A DNA stretch of 64,000 nt from Coriobacteriaceae bacterium. GTDB taxonomy: Bacteria > Actinomycetota > Coriobacteriia > Coriobacteriales > Coriobacteriaceae. Each line of letters opens with the position of its first letter. Positions within the stretch are counted from its first letter, which is position 1. The position numbers and the translations under genes are program-made. The notes under the pieces are model-generated. The model searched no databases, was not told where the DNA came from, and saw only the letters and a list, made by a program, of their open reading frames with translations. The DNA is taken from NCBI GenBank assembly GCA_902364975.1, contig CABJFQ010000006.1, positions 71,980-135,979 of the forward strand, read 5' to 3'. Shown here one piece after another: positions 18,162 through 27,928 of the stretch.

Positions 18162-18210
18162 TGATACCTGCCTATTTGACAAATTCGTTCTATCCCTTTG
18201 AGGGGGAGCG

Positions 18211-18219
18211 TGCTATAGT
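18211..18219 (+). promoter_or_regulatory. Extended -10 promoter of rpsT
   Basis: TGCTATAGT lies 76 bases before the rpsT start, identical over ten bases (GTGCTATAGT) to the rpmB box. Confidence 0.55.
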
Positions 18220-18294
18220 AGGCGCTTGCATGACCTCACCGTGTCTCAGAGGTGTCATACATTTTTTGCAAGGAACTCGAAAGGAACTCCAGAA

Positions 18295-18561
18295 GTGGCA
18301 AACATCAAGTCTCAGAAGAAGCGTATCCGCACCAATGAGGCAGCTCGCATGCGTAACAAGGCTGTCAAGTCCGAGCTCAAGACGCTGACCAAGCACGTCC
18401 AGTCCGCCGTCGCCGAGGGCGACGCCGAGAAGGCCCAGGCTGCCCTCAAGACCGTCACCAAGCGTCTCGACATGGCTGCCGCCAAGCATGTTATCCACAA
18501 GAACCAGGCTTCCAACCGCAAGTCCGGTCTTGCCAAGCTCGTGAACAGCATCAACGCCTAA
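18295..18561 (+). CDS. rpsT: 30S ribosomal protein S20
   Basis: This 88-residue basic protein matches S20, including [19 protein letters not shown] near the N-terminus. It binds the 5' domain of 16S rRNA early in assembly. The GTG at 18295 gives the family N-terminus VANIKSQKK and has AAAGGAACTCC upstream. It is a monocistronic unit with a strong terminator. Confidence 0.95.
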   Translation: MANIKSQKKRIRTNEAARMRNKAVKSELKTLTKHVQSAVAEGDAEKAQAALKTVTKRLDMAAAKHVIHKNQASNRKSGLAKLVNSINA

Positions 18562-18595
18562 GTTGTAAATTTCACACCACACAGATTACGCGCAT

Positions 18596-18633
18596 AAATG
18601 GAGCCTGTTTTATGGAACAGGCTCCATTTTTTG
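18596..18633 (+). terminator. Terminator after rpsT
   Basis: A perfect 12-bp stem (ATGGAGCCTGTT with AACAGGCTCCAT) and a six-base loop are followed by six T. Confidence 0.92.
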
Positions 18634-18635
18634 TA

Positions 18636-18657
18636 CCGCTCGGGTAAGATAGTCCGC
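18636..18657 (+). promoter_or_regulatory. Promoter of lepA, probable leaderless transcript
   Basis: CCGCTCGGGTAAGAT ends with a -10-like TAAGAT only seven bases before the lepA ATG, and no ribosome-binding site lies between. The expected transcription start would be at or next to the ATG. The same CCGCTCGGGTA block precedes the -10 at 22754-22768. Confidence 0.5.
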
Positions 18658-20469
18658 ATGAATACTTCAATTGACATTTCCCACATCCGCAACTTCTCAA
18701 TCGTTGCGCACATCGACCATGGCAAGTCCACGATCAGTGACCGCATTCTCGAGCTCACCCATACCGTCGACGAGCGCGACATGGAGTCGCAGCTGCTCGA
18801 CACCATGGATATCGAGCGCGAGCGCGGCATTACGATCAAGTCCAATGCCGTTCGCGTGTCCTATGACGCCGACGATGGCGAGACGTATCAGTTCAATCTG
18901 ATCGATACGCCGGGCCACGTTGACTTTACCTATGAGGTCTCGCGCTCGCTGGCAGCCTGTGAGGGCGCGGTGCTCGTTGTCGACGCCACGCAGGGCGTCG
19001 AGGCGCAGACCGTCTCCAACGCGACGCTCGCCATGAACGCCAATCTGGACATTGTGCCGGCCATCAACAAGATCGACTTGCCCTCGGCTCATCCCGATGA
19101 GGTTAAGACCGAGATCGAGGATGACCTGGCGATCCCTGCCGATGATGCCGTGTGCGTCTCGGGCAAGACCGGCGAGGGCATCCACGATCTGCTGGAGTCC
19201 ATTGTCTTTTTGATCTCTCCGCCCAAGGGCGATGCGAACGCGCCGCTCAAGGCACTCATTTTGGATTCGTACTTTGACGAGTATCGCGGTGTGGTGGCTA
19301 CGGTGCGCGTCTTTGACGGCTCCATCAAAAAGGGCGATACGCTGCGCATGATGCAGGCCAAGGGCGACTTTTTGGTCGATGGCGTGGGCGTCAAGCGTCC
19401 CGCCGAGACGCCGGTCGATGCTCTGACCGTCGGCGAGGTCGGATACGTGGTCACGGGTCTGAAGGATCCCGAGGCCGTTCGCGTGGGCGATACCCTCACG
19501 TGGGCGTCGAATCCCTGCCCCGAGCCTCTTCCCGGCTACCGCGAGGCTAAGCCCATGGTCTATACGGGCCTGTTCCCGATTGATAACAAGGACTACGAGA
19601 ACCTGCGTGACGCGCTCGATAAGCTGCACGTCAACGACCCGTCGTTGGTGTGGGAGCCCGAGACCTCGGTGGCGCTCGGCTTTGGCTTCCGTGTGGGCTT
19701 CCTGGGCCTGCTGCACATGGAAGTCGTCAAGGAACGCTTGGAGCGCGAGTTCAATCTGGACCTCATTGCCACGAGCCCCTCGGTTGACTATCACGTCTAC
19801 AAGACCGACGGCGAGATGATCGATGTCCGCAGCCCGCAGGACCTTCCCGAGGCCACGCGTATCGATCGTATCGAGGAGCCCTACCTCAAGGCAAAGATCA
19901 TCTGCCCGCCTGAGTACACGGGTGCCGTCATGCAGCTCGCCATCGAGCACCGTGGCATTACAACCGACATGATCCATCTCACGAGCAAATCGGTCGAGAT
20001 GCGCTTTGACATGCCGCTCGCCGAGCTCATCCTGGACTTCTTCGATCAGCTCAAGAGTCGTACCAAGGGCTATGCCTCGCTCGACTACGAGTTCAACGAG
20101 TACCGTCCCTCCGAGCTCGTTAAGCTCGATATCTTGCTTTCGGGCGACGAGGTGGACGCGCTGTCGTTTATCGTCCACAAGGACAAGGCCTATGGTCTGG
20201 CCCGTGGCCTGTGCGACAAGCTTAAGGAGATCATCCCGCGTCAGCTGTTCGAGGTGCCCATCCAGGGTGCTATCGGCAATAAGATCATTGCCCGCTCCAC
20301 CGTCAAGGCGCGTCGCAAGGACGTGCTTGCTAAGTGCTACGGCGGCGATATCTCGCGTAAGCGCAAGCTGCTCGAGAAGCAGAAAGAGGGCAAGAAGCGC
20401 ATGAAGGCCATCGGATCGGTCGAGGTCCCGCAGGAGGCCTTTATGGCGATCCTCAAGGTGGACGAGTAG
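18658..20469 (+). CDS. lepA: Elongation factor 4 (LepA)
   Basis: This 603-residue GTPase acts on the ribosome during elongation or assembly. G-motifs are complete: AHIDHGKS at 17-24, DTPGHVDF, and NKIDLPSA. Domains II, III and V and the LepA-specific C-terminal domain (ending with [17 protein letters not shown]) follow. The start at 18658 gives the normal N-terminus; upstream in-frame codons run back through the rpsT terminator and are rejected. It is followed after four bases by the dus gene. Confidence 0.96.
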   Translation: MNTSIDISHIRNFSIVAHIDHGKSTISDRILELTHTVDERDMESQLLDTMDIERERGITIKSNAVRVSYDADDGETYQFNLIDTPGHVDFTYEVSRSLAACEGAVLVVDATQGVEAQTVSNATLAMNANLDIVPAINKIDLPSAHPDEVKTEIEDDLAIPADDAVCVSGKTGEGIHDLLESIVFLISPPKGDANAPLKALILDSYFDEYRGVVATVRVFDGSIKKGDTLRMMQAKGDFLVDGVGVKRPAETPVDALTVGEVGYVVTGLKDPEAVRVGDTLTWASNPCPEPLPGYREAKPMVYTGLFPIDNKDYENLRDALDKLHVNDPSLVWEPETSVALGFGFRVGFLGLLHMEVVKERLEREFNLDLIATSPSVDYHVYKTDGEMIDVRSPQDLPEATRIDRIEEPYLKAKIICPPEYTGAVMQLAIEHRGITTDMIHLTSKSVEMRFDMPLAELILDFFDQLKSRTKGYASLDYEFNEYRPSELVKLDILLSGDEVDALSFIVHKDKAYGLARGLCDKLKEIIPRQLFEVPIQGAIGNKIIARSTVKARRKDVLAKCYGGDISRKRKLLEKQKEGKKRMKAIGSVEVPQEAFMAILKVDE

Positions 20470-20473
20470 GTCT

Positions 20474-21517
20474 ATGGCGCTTTCTGAATACAGCAAGCGG
20501 CTGCTGGGCGCCTATGCCGAGCAGCCGTTCCTTATGGCTCCCATGGCGGGCGTGACCGACCCTGCCTACCGCATCATGTGCCGCCGCCGCGGTGCCAACC
20601 TTGCCTACAGCGAGATGGTGAGCGTGGCGGGCCTTGCCTATGCCAGCAACAAGACCTGGCGCCTGGTGCTACCGGCCGACGAGGAGCAGCAGATTTGCGT
20701 GCAACTCTTTGGCTCCAAGCCCGATCAGTTTGCGAGCGCCGTCGCTGCCGTCGAGGAGCGCGTTGGCGATCGCCTGTCGCTCATCGATATCAATATGGCC
20801 TGCCCGGCCCGCAAGGTTGTTACCAAGGGCGAGGGCTCGGCGCTCATGCGCACGCCCGATTTGGCCGAGAAGATCGTCGAGGCGGCGGTGGGCGCGGCGC
20901 ATGTACCCGTGACCGTAAAGATCCGCAAGGGCTTTTATGCCGAGGACCGTAATGCCGCGACATTTGCCCAGATGCTCGAAGGCGCCGGTGCCGCCGCGGT
21001 GGCGGTGCATGGCCGCTGCGCCACGCAGCTCTATACGGGCCAGGCCGATTGGTCGGTCGTCGATGAGGTTGCCGACGCCGTTGAGATTCCCGTGATCGGT
21101 TCGGGCGATGTGTTCTCGGCCGAGGATGCCGCGGAGCATCTGCGCAACTCGGGTGCCAGCGCGGTGTTTATTGCGCGCGGTATCTATGGGAACCCGTGGG
21201 TGTTTGGCGATGCTCGCGCCCTTGCGCTCGATGGCATACCGGTGCCGGCTCGCAGCTCCGTTGAGCGCCTGGACGCCCTGCGTGAGCACCTAACGCTGAC
21301 GCATGAGCTCCTGCCGCTCATGTCGCGTGCCCGCACGTACGCAAGCTGGTACTTAAAAGGCATGCCCCATGCTGCAGCCTGGCGCGCGCAGGTGGTGCGC
21401 TGCTCCACGTATGAGGAGTTTATGGCGCTGGTCGATGAGATCGAGCATGATGTGGTGGCCTGTGAGGCTGCCCTTGCCGCCGGCGAATCGGTGCCCCCTC
21501 ATCCGCTGGAGGCTTAA
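20474..21517 (+). CDS. tRNA-dihydrouridine synthase
   Basis: This 347-residue flavoenzyme reduces uridine to dihydrouridine in tRNA D-loops. It has the TIM-barrel pattern MAPMAGVTDPAYR near the N-terminus and the catalytic Cys in DINMACPARKVV, followed by GEGSALMRTP. GSGDVFSAEDA is the FMN phosphate-binding strand. It is closest to the DusB group, but subgroup and target site cannot be fixed by eye. It lies between lepA and hemW on the same strand with almost no gaps. Confidence 0.92.
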   Translation: MALSEYSKRLLGAYAEQPFLMAPMAGVTDPAYRIMCRRRGANLAYSEMVSVAGLAYASNKTWRLVLPADEEQQICVQLFGSKPDQFASAVAAVEERVGDRLSLIDINMACPARKVVTKGEGSALMRTPDLAEKIVEAAVGAAHVPVTVKIRKGFYAEDRNAATFAQMLEGAGAAAVAVHGRCATQLYTGQADWSVVDEVADAVEIPVIGSGDVFSAEDAAEHLRNSGASAVFIARGIYGNPWVFGDARALALDGIPVPARSSVERLDALREHLTLTHELLPLMSRARTYASWYLKGMPHAAAWRAQVVRCSTYEEFMALVDEIEHDVVACEAALAAGESVPPHPLEA

Positions 21518-21519
21518 GG

Positions 21520-22752
21520 GTGGCCGTTACAGCGCTGTACGTGCACGTGCCGTTCTGTGCCCAAAAGTGCCGCTACTGCGACTTCGACTCGCGCAGCTTT
21601 GCTTCGTGTGATTTGGATGCCGCGCTCGATTCCTATTTTGAGCAGTTGTACGCGCGCCTCGATGCTTTTGGTAAGGCTGGGGCCCTCGACCAGATCCGCA
21701 CCGTCTATGTTGGCGGCGGTACGCCGTCGCTGGCGGGGGAGCGCCTGGTGGAGCTGGCGCGGCGTATTCGTGCGTGGTGCGCCCCCGTTGAGTTTACCTG
21801 CGAGGCCAATCCCGAGTCGCTGACCGCCGAGCTTGCCACTTCGCTTGCCAAGGTCGGTGTCACACGCGTCTCTCTGGGCGTGCAAACCCTCGACAATACC
21901 GAGCTGGCTGCTATTGGCCGCATTCACGATGCTAATCGGGCACTTGCGGCTATCGCGACGGTGAAGGACGCTGGCCTCGATGTGTCGTGCGACCTTATGT
22001 GTGGCCTTCCCGGGCAGACGGCGGCGAGTTGGCGGCGCACGCTCGATGGCGTGCTGGCGGCGGCTCCGCAGCATGTGTCGGTCTACCCGCTTACGCTCGA
22101 GGAGGGGACGCCCCTTTATCGCATGGCGTGCCGCGACGAGTCGCTCGAGCCCGACGAGGATTTTCAGGCCGCATGCATGGACGTGGCACGCGAGCTCCTG
22201 GGTGCGGCCGGTTATCATCCCTATGAGGTGGCAAGCTATGCACTCGACGGCCATGAGTGCGCCCATAACATTGCCTACTGGACCGGACGGGGCTACCTGG
22301 GCCTGGGTCGTTCTGCCGCGGGCATGCTCGACGCCGAGGATTTCGACAGTCTTGCAGGTTTGTTCCCCGGCGTGTCTGCTCGAGGCGATGCGTACCGCGT
22401 GCGTCTGGTGCAACGTGACGATGACGCGACGTCGTTTGAGGCCGAATACCTGTCGCAGCGAGAGGCTTCGGCCGAAGACCTGATGCTCGCCTGTCGCATG
22501 ACGCGCGGTATTGCGTCCGATCTGTTGGTTCGTGCGACTTGCGTCATCCCAACGGGCGAGCTGGCAGCTGCCTGCGATCGCGCGCTCGAATTGGGTCTTG
22601 CCACTTGGGTGCCCGAGACGCTCGGGGTCCATGAGGGACGCTTTACTTCGGCAGATGTCGTCGCGGGCCATGTTCGAGCTCGTTTAGCGCCCACCCACTT
22701 GGGCTGGCTCGATGGAAATGTGCTGTTCGAGCTGTTTTGGGGTCTAGCCTAG
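21520..22752 (+). CDS. hemW: Radical SAM family heme chaperone HemW
   Basis: This 410-residue protein has the HemW signature, with cluster Cys13, Cys17 and Cys20 in PFCAQKCRYCDF. The extra Phe-Cys-Asp-Phe pattern distinguishes HemW from HemN. YVGGGTPS and the GLPGQT loop fit the family. HemW proteins bind heme and are thought to deliver it to target proteins; they were formerly called oxygen-independent coproporphyrinogen oxidases. The GTG at 21520 follows the dus stop by two bases. It often neighbours lepA and hrcA-dnaJ genes, as here. Confidence 0.93.
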   Translation: MAVTALYVHVPFCAQKCRYCDFDSRSFASCDLDAALDSYFEQLYARLDAFGKAGALDQIRTVYVGGGTPSLAGERLVELARRIRAWCAPVEFTCEANPESLTAELATSLAKVGVTRVSLGVQTLDNTELAAIGRIHDANRALAAIATVKDAGLDVSCDLMCGLPGQTAASWRRTLDGVLAAAPQHVSVYPLTLEEGTPLYRMACRDESLEPDEDFQAACMDVARELLGAAGYHPYEVASYALDGHECAHNIAYWTGRGYLGLGRSAAGMLDAEDFDSLAGLFPGVSARGDAYRVRLVQRDDDATSFEAEYLSQREASAEDLMLACRMTRGIASDLLVRATCVIPTGELAAACDRALELGLATWVPETLGVHEGRFTSADVVAGHVRARLAPTHLGWLDGNVLFELFWGLA

Positions 22753-22753
22753 G

Positions 22754-22768
22754 CCGCTCGGGTAGAAT
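22754..22768 (+). promoter_or_regulatory. Candidate promoter before the DnaJ-like gene
   Basis: CCGCTCGGGTAGAAT contains a -10-like TAGAAT, 42 bases before the ATG. It shares 13 of 15 bases with the lepA promoter region. Confidence 0.4.
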
Positions 22769-22810
22769 TACCGCAATATATACGCTGCTGTGAGCAGGAG
22801 GTTGCCGCGC

Positions 22811-23914
22811 ATGGCGACGATGAACGAAAAAGATTACTACGAGATTTTGGGTGTCTCTAAGGACGCCACCTCGCGTGATATACAAAAAGCCTTCCAGCAA
22901 AAGGCCCGCAAGCTCCATCCGGACGTCAATAAAGAGCCGGATGCCGAGGAAAAGTTCAAAGAGGTTTCCGAGGCCTATGCCGTGCTTTCGGACGAGCAGA
23001 AGCGTGCGCGCTATGACGCCATGCGCTCGGGCAATCCCTTCGCCGGCGCTCCTGCGGCTTCTCCCTATGGCGGCGGCTACGCCGGTAGCGCGGGCTATGG
23101 CTATCCCTTTGAGGGCGGCTTTCCCTTTGGTGGCGCCTGGGGCCAGCCGCGTCGCGGGCAGGCTGCCTATAATCCCGAGAACGGCGCCAACGTGGTCGTC
23201 GATATTAAGCTCGACGCCAAGGAAGCCAAGGGTGGTGCCCGCAAGACCGTCCGCTATACGCGCTTCGATACCTGTGGTCACTGCGGAGGCTCGGGTTCTG
23301 TCTCCTCCGAGCATGCACATACCTGTCCGAGCTGCGGCGGTCGCGGCCACATCGACGTCGACCTGTCCTTCCTGTTTGGTGCCGGCACGTTTCAGTCGGT
23401 CTGCCCCGAGTGCGGCGGTTCCGGTAAGGTCGTCGCCGACCCCTGCCCCGATTGCGGCGGCAGCGGGCGAACCCGTGTGACCTCCGAGCAGACGATTGAG
23501 TTTCCTGCCGGTACGCACGATGGCGACGAGGTCCGTATTAGCGGTATGGGTCACGCCGGCACCAACGGTGCCTCGGGTGGCGATTTGGTCGGTCGCGCCC
23601 ATGTTGAGGCCGAGCGCCTGGAAGGCAAGGCCCGTACCGGTTTTTACCTGATGGGCATCGTGGCGCCGTTTTTGGTGCTGTCGGCCATCTCGGGCGTGTT
23701 CTCGGCCTTTGCCGTGATGTGCTTTATTCCGTTTGCCATGGGCCTGTTCATGGTGCTCTCGGACGGCGTACTGCATCGCAGCCTGCTGTGGTGGAAGCGC
23801 GGCGCGATGCAGTTTGCCAATGGTTTTGCCAACGGATTTATGTTTGCGCTCGTGTCGGTTTGGTTTGCGAGCTGCTCGCAGCGTGCCATGCTTTCGCCCT
23901 ACGCAATGCAATAA
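22811..23914 (+). CDS. Membrane-anchored J-domain / zinc-finger protein (DnaJ variant)
   Basis: This 367-residue protein starts like DnaJ: J domain 7-70 with HPD at 36-38, a Gly/Phe/Tyr-rich linker (about 74-115) and four CxxCGG zinc-finger repeats starting at Cys155, 172, 198 and 212. After a short remnant of the substrate-binding domain (to about 275) it ends in two or three hydrophobic helices (about 279-300, 301-318, 336-356) instead of the usual C-terminal and dimerisation domains. It should bring DnaK to the membrane, with the J domain probably cytoplasmic. The ATG follows AGGAGG. Canonical dnaJ lies next on the same strand. Confidence 0.85.
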   Translation: MATMNEKDYYEILGVSKDATSRDIQKAFQQKARKLHPDVNKEPDAEEKFKEVSEAYAVLSDEQKRARYDAMRSGNPFAGAPAASPYGGGYAGSAGYGYPFEGGFPFGGAWGQPRRGQAAYNPENGANVVVDIKLDAKEAKGGARKTVRYTRFDTCGHCGGSGSVSSEHAHTCPSCGGRGHIDVDLSFLFGAGTFQSVCPECGGSGKVVADPCPDCGGSGRTRVTSEQTIEFPAGTHDGDEVRISGMGHAGTNGASGGDLVGRAHVEAERLEGKARTGFYLMGIVAPFLVLSAISGVFSAFAVMCFIPFAMGLFMVLSDGVLHRSLLWWKRGAMQFANGFANGFMFALVSVWFASCSQRAMLSPYAMQ

Positions 23915-23995
23915 CATCAAACCCTCTGTTTGCGGCCGGCCCAGCTTGGGTATAGGACGCACTGTGACAATAATGAAAGTCGGAAGGATTCGGTC

Positions 23996-25144
23996 GTGTC
24001 GGAAAATAGGGATTACTACGAGGTACTTGGCGTCGACAAGGATGCCGACGCGCGGACGATTAAACGCGCGTTTCTAAAGAAGGCCCGTACCGTACACCCG
24101 GACGTTTCGGACGACCCCGAGGCCGAGGCCAAGTTCAAGGAGCTCAACGAGGCGTATTCCGTTCTTTCCGATGAGCAGAAGCGTGCTAACTACGACCGTT
24201 ACGGCACTGCCGACGGCCCCGGTGGCTCCGGCTACGTCGATATCAATGATATCTTTGGCGGCATGGGCATGGACGACCTCTTCTCCTCGTTCTTTGGCGG
24301 CGGTGCCAGCGGTGGCGCCCGAAATCGCCGTGAGCGTCGTCGCGGCCGCGATATGGCCATCTCCCTTTCGGTGACCCTTGAGGAGGCGGCGCTCGGTTGC
24401 AAAAAGACGATCAGCTATGACCGCCTTGCCCCCTGCGAGGATTGCAACGGCACCGGCAGGGCCGAGGGTGCACAGGAAAAGCAGTGCAGCCGCTGCCGCG
24501 GCACGGGCTATGTCACGACGGTCCAGCGTTCGTTCCTGGGCCAGGTTCAGTCCTCTTCGCCTTGCCCCGACTGCCACGGCGAGGGCACGGTTATCGACCA
24601 TCCCTGCGAGACCTGTGACGGTCAGGGCCGCACGCCTTCGCACGAAAAGATCGACATCGATATTCCCGCCGGTGTTTCGACCGGTCGCCAGCTGCGCGTG
24701 AGTGGTTTTGGCGAGGCCGGCCTTCGCGGCGAGCCTTCGGGTGACCTGATTGTCAACGTGCGCGTTGCCGACCATGAGCGCTTTAAGCGCAACGGTGACG
24801 ACCTGTACTTGGTGAGCGATATCTCGATTGCGCAGGCTGCGCTCGGCTGCGAGATCGAGGTCGAGGGCATTATGCCCGACGAGGTCGTTAAGGTGACGGT
24901 TCCCGCCGGCGCCCAGTACGGCGACACCGTGAGCGTCAATAATTACGGCATGCCGCGCATTGGCGGTGGCGGTTCGCGTGGCCGCCTGATCGTGCAACTG
25001 CGCGTGGTCGTTCCCACCAATCTTTCCAATAAGCAACGCGAGCTGCTCCGTGCTTTTGCCGATGAGATGGGCGATGACGTCGCTTCCGGTAAGAAGTCGG
25101 TGACCGACCGTATCAAGAGTGCCCTCGACGATATCCTCGATTAA
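23996..25144 (+). CDS. dnaJ: Chaperone protein DnaJ
   Basis: This 382-residue protein is full-length DnaJ: J domain with HPD at 34-36, Gly/Phe linker, four CxxCxGxG zinc repeats (CEDCNGTG, CSRCRGTG, CPDCHGEG, CETCDGQG) and two complete C-terminal substrate-binding domains. It stimulates the DnaK ATPase and hands over unfolded proteins. A GTG start at 23996 lies eight bases after GGAAGGA and gives the usual N-terminus SENRDYYEVLG. dnaK and grpE are not in the window. Confidence 0.94.
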   Translation: MSENRDYYEVLGVDKDADARTIKRAFLKKARTVHPDVSDDPEAEAKFKELNEAYSVLSDEQKRANYDRYGTADGPGGSGYVDINDIFGGMGMDDLFSSFFGGGASGGARNRRERRRGRDMAISLSVTLEEAALGCKKTISYDRLAPCEDCNGTGRAEGAQEKQCSRCRGTGYVTTVQRSFLGQVQSSSPCPDCHGEGTVIDHPCETCDGQGRTPSHEKIDIDIPAGVSTGRQLRVSGFGEAGLRGEPSGDLIVNVRVADHERFKRNGDDLYLVSDISIAQAALGCEIEVEGIMPDEVVKVTVPAGAQYGDTVSVNNYGMPRIGGGGSRGRLIVQLRVVVPTNLSNKQRELLRAFADEMGDDVASGKKSVTDRIKSALDDILD

Positions 25145-25153
25145 GGAGCCCGC

Positions 25154-26446
25154 GTGCTCGCACCCCATATTTCCGTCGTCAACCTCGGCTGCCGTGTCAA
25201 CCGGGTTGAGTCTGACCGTATCACTGCCGATCTTATGCGCCTGGGCTTTGCTATGGTGGAGCCCCAGGATGCCGATCTGATCGTCATTAACACCTGTGCC
25301 GTTACGGGCGAGGCCGAGGCCAAGACACGTAAGGCCGTCCGTCATGCGCTGGCCCATCCAAACGAGCCTTATGTGCTCGTGACCGGTTGCGTGGTCAATT
25401 TGCATCCCGAGGAGCTGTTGGAGCTTTCGGATCGCGTGATCGCCGAGCCGTCCAAGATCGATGTCGCCGAACGTGTCTGCGAGGTGCTGGGCGTTGAGTC
25501 CGATAGCGTTCCCGCCTGCAGCGATGGCGAGGTGGTCGATGCGCTCGGTCGCTCTCGCCTGGGCGTGAAGATCCAGGACGGCTGCAACCATCGCTGCACC
25601 TATTGCATTGTGTGGAAGGCGCGCGGCCCCGAGCGCTCCGTGCCCGTCGAGTCCGTGCTTGAACAAGTTCGCGAGGCCCAGGAGGCCGGCGTGCCCGAGG
25701 TGGTGCTGACCGGTGTGAACCTGGGTGCCTACGATGGCAAGAGCGCGACCGACGAGCATGTCGAAATCGATGAGCTGCTCGAGGCCATCATGGAGCGCAC
25801 GACTATTGCGCATGTGCGCATTTCGTCGGTCGAGCCCATGGATATCTCTGAGCGCCTGCTTAAGGTTATGGCGCGCTATCCGCAGCGTATCGCCCCGTTT
25901 TTGCACCTGCCCGTGCAGTCCGGCTGTACGGCGACCCTGCATCGCATGGGTCGTCCCTATAGTGCGGAGGCCTTTGAGGACACGGTGCGCATGATTCGCG
26001 CCAACTTGCCCCAGGTGTCTCTTTCGTGCGATGTCATCGTCGGCTTCCCCGGCGAGACGGACGAGGAATTCGAGGAGTCGCTGGCGCTGTGCCGCCGTGT
26101 GGGCTTTTCGCGCATGCACGTGTTCCGTTACAGCAAGCGTCCCGGTACCCTTGCGGCTGACATGCCCGACCAGGTGCCGCCCGAGGTTATGGCCGAGCGC
26201 AGCCGCCGTATGCGGGCCGCGGCACAGGAGCTCGCTATTGCCGACGCTCGTCGTCGCGTGGGCACGGTCGAGCGTGCCGTGCTCGAGTATGGTGACAACC
26301 TGACGCTCGGCTCGTTCCATCATGCCCGTCTTGACGATACCTGTGGACTCACAGCCCCGTGCCTGCTCGATGTTGCTATCATCGGAGTCGATGATTCCGG
26401 CTTGGTCCATGCGCGCAGGGAGGTTCATGGAAGCCTCGAAGATTAG
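25154..26446 (+). CDS. mtaB: tRNA t6A37 methylthiotransferase MtaB
   Basis: This 430-residue radical SAM enzyme adds a methylthio group to t6A at position 37 of tRNAs reading ANN codons. The N-terminal UPF0004 domain carries Cys in NLGCRVN, NTCAVT and TGCVV. The SAM-binding Cys144, Cys148 and Cys151 lie in CNHRCTYC, and a TRAM-like end follows. The NLGC...CAVTGEAEAK pattern favours MtaB over MiaB and RimO, both of which are also present in this window. The GTG start follows AAGGAG. It overlaps the phoH start. Confidence 0.9.
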   Translation: MLAPHISVVNLGCRVNRVESDRITADLMRLGFAMVEPQDADLIVINTCAVTGEAEAKTRKAVRHALAHPNEPYVLVTGCVVNLHPEELLELSDRVIAEPSKIDVAERVCEVLGVESDSVPACSDGEVVDALGRSRLGVKIQDGCNHRCTYCIVWKARGPERSVPVESVLEQVREAQEAGVPEVVLTGVNLGAYDGKSATDEHVEIDELLEAIMERTTIAHVRISSVEPMDISERLLKVMARYPQRIAPFLHLPVQSGCTATLHRMGRPYSAEAFEDTVRMIRANLPQVSLSCDVIVGFPGETDEEFEESLALCRRVGFSRMHVFRYSKRPGTLAADMPDQVPPEVMAERSRRMRAAAQELAIADARRRVGTVERAVLEYGDNLTLGSFHHARLDDTCGLTAPCLLDVAIIGVDDSGLVHARREVHGSLED

Positions 26447-27413
26447 ACTTACCGTTCCCGAGGGTATCGACCCCTCGCGCGTTTTGGGCGCCGGCGACGG
26501 CGTCCTTCGTGCACTCGAGAACTTGGTGCGCGCCCATGTGGTCGCCCGTGGCGATAGCATCGCCGTGAGCGGTGACCCGGACGAGGTCGAGCTCGTGGTG
26601 CGCTTTTTCGAACATGCTTTTCGCGAGGCGGCCGCCGGCCGTACCCTTTCTGCCGACGATGTCTCGCGTTGCTTGGCTGTCCTGCGCGATGGAGAGCATG
26701 ATGCCTCGTCGCTGCGCGATGACGTGCTGCTGTCGTATCGCGGCCGCGTTATTCGTCCCAAGACGCTCGGCCAAAAACGCTATGTTGACGCCATCCGCTC
26801 GCATACCATCACGTTTGGCCTGGGTCCTGCCGGCACCGGTAAGACTTATCTGGCCATGGCGCTCGCCGTTGCCGCGCTCAAGCGCCACGAGGTGGGTCGT
26901 TTGATCTTGACGCGTCCGGTTGTCGAGGCGGGGGAGAATCTGGGCTTTTTGCCCGGTACCCTTGAGGAAAAGATCGATCCCTACATGCGTCCGCTCTACG
27001 ACGCCCTTTTTGACATGATGGATCGCGAGCGCACCGATGAGCTTATGGAGCGCGGCGTGATCGAGATCGCCCCGCTTGCCTATATGCGCGGCCGCACGCT
27101 GAGCGATGCTTTCGTGGTGCTCGACGAGGCGCAAAATACCACGCCTGAGCAGATGAAGATGTTTCTGACGCGCTTGGGTTTTAACTCCAAGTTTGTGATT
27201 ACCGGCGACCTGAGCCAGCGCGACCTGGTGGGTCGTCGTGGTGGCTTGGCGGATGTCGAGAAGATTTTGGGCCGTGTCGACGATGTCGCATTTTCGCACC
27301 TCGAGCGTGCCGACGTGGTGCGCCATGCCTTGGTGGGACGTATCGTCGAGGCGTACGATACTTATGATGATGTGCGCGAGAAACGCGTACGTGACCGAAA
27401 GGAGTCCCGTTGA
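26427..27413 (+). CDS. phoH: PhoH-like ATPase (YbeZ family)
   Basis: This 328-residue protein has the PhoH P-loop GPAGTGKT at 133-140 and Walker B-like VVLDEAQNTTPEQMK, with an N-terminal KH-like region (about 1-90). YbeZ/PhoH2 proteins are RNA-linked ATPases that work beside the rRNA endonuclease YbeY. Here ybeY follows with a four-base overlap (TTGA), which agrees. The ATG at 26427 follows AGGGAGGTTC inside the end of mtaB. Confidence 0.92.
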   Translation: MEASKIRLTVPEGIDPSRVLGAGDGVLRALENLVRAHVVARGDSIAVSGDPDEVELVVRFFEHAFREAAAGRTLSADDVSRCLAVLRDGEHDASSLRDDVLLSYRGRVIRPKTLGQKRYVDAIRSHTITFGLGPAGTGKTYLAMALAVAALKRHEVGRLILTRPVVEAGENLGFLPGTLEEKIDPYMRPLYDALFDMMDRERTDELMERGVIEIAPLAYMRGRTLSDAFVVLDEAQNTTPEQMKMFLTRLGFNSKFVITGDLSQRDLVGRRGGLADVEKILGRVDDVAFSHLERADVVRHALVGRIVEAYDTYDDVREKRVRDRKESR

Positions 27414-27919
27414 GTGTATTGATCAGCAACGATGCCGAGCTCGATACGCTGCTTGACGCGCAGGAGGTGGAGCACATCTGCGAGGTTGTGCTTGCTGCCG
27501 AGGGCGTTGAACGTGAAGTCGAGATTTCCCTTTCGTATGTCGACGAGGACGAGATGCACGAGCTCAACCACGAGTGGCGCGGTATCGATCGCACCACCGA
27601 TGTACTCTCGTTTGAGTGCGATTCGGCCTTTGACGATGACATTCCCGCCGATGAGACGCTCGAGCTCGGCGATATTATCTTGGCCCCGCAGGTTATTGCC
27701 CGTCAGGCCCCCGGTTTTGGCAATAGCCCCGCTGACGAGTGCCGTCTGATGCTCGTTCACGGCATGCTGCACCTGCTGGGCTATGACCACATCGAGGACG
27801 ACGAGGCCGAGGTCATGGAGGCCCGCGAGGACGCCATCCTGCGCGATCTGGCGCTTGAGCGCGGCGAGGACCCCAAGCTAGTCCACGTCGGCCCCATCAC
27901 CAACCACGCCCACGACTAG
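27410..27919 (+). CDS. ybeY: Endoribonuclease YbeY
   Basis: This 169-residue metalloprotein has the zinc site HGMLHLLGYDH with His117, His121 and His127. It matures 16S rRNA and takes part in ribosome quality control. A TTG start overlaps the phoH stop and is preceded by AAAGGAGTCCCG. An acidic loop (FECDSAFDDDIPADE) lies in the middle, as in many actinobacterial members. Confidence 0.93.
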   Translation: MSVLISNDAELDTLLDAQEVEHICEVVLAAEGVEREVEISLSYVDEDEMHELNHEWRGIDRTTDVLSFECDSAFDDDIPADETLELGDIILAPQVIARQAPGFGNSPADECRLMLVHGMLHLLGYDHIEDDEAEVMEAREDAILRDLALERGEDPKLVHVGPITNHAHD

Positions 27920-27928
27920 GAGCCGTCT

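Noticed and set aside
24074..26761. Minus-strand 895-codon open frame across dnaJ, mtaB and phoH
   Set aside because: It spans three well-supported plus-strand genes and its translation shows no domain; antisense artefact.
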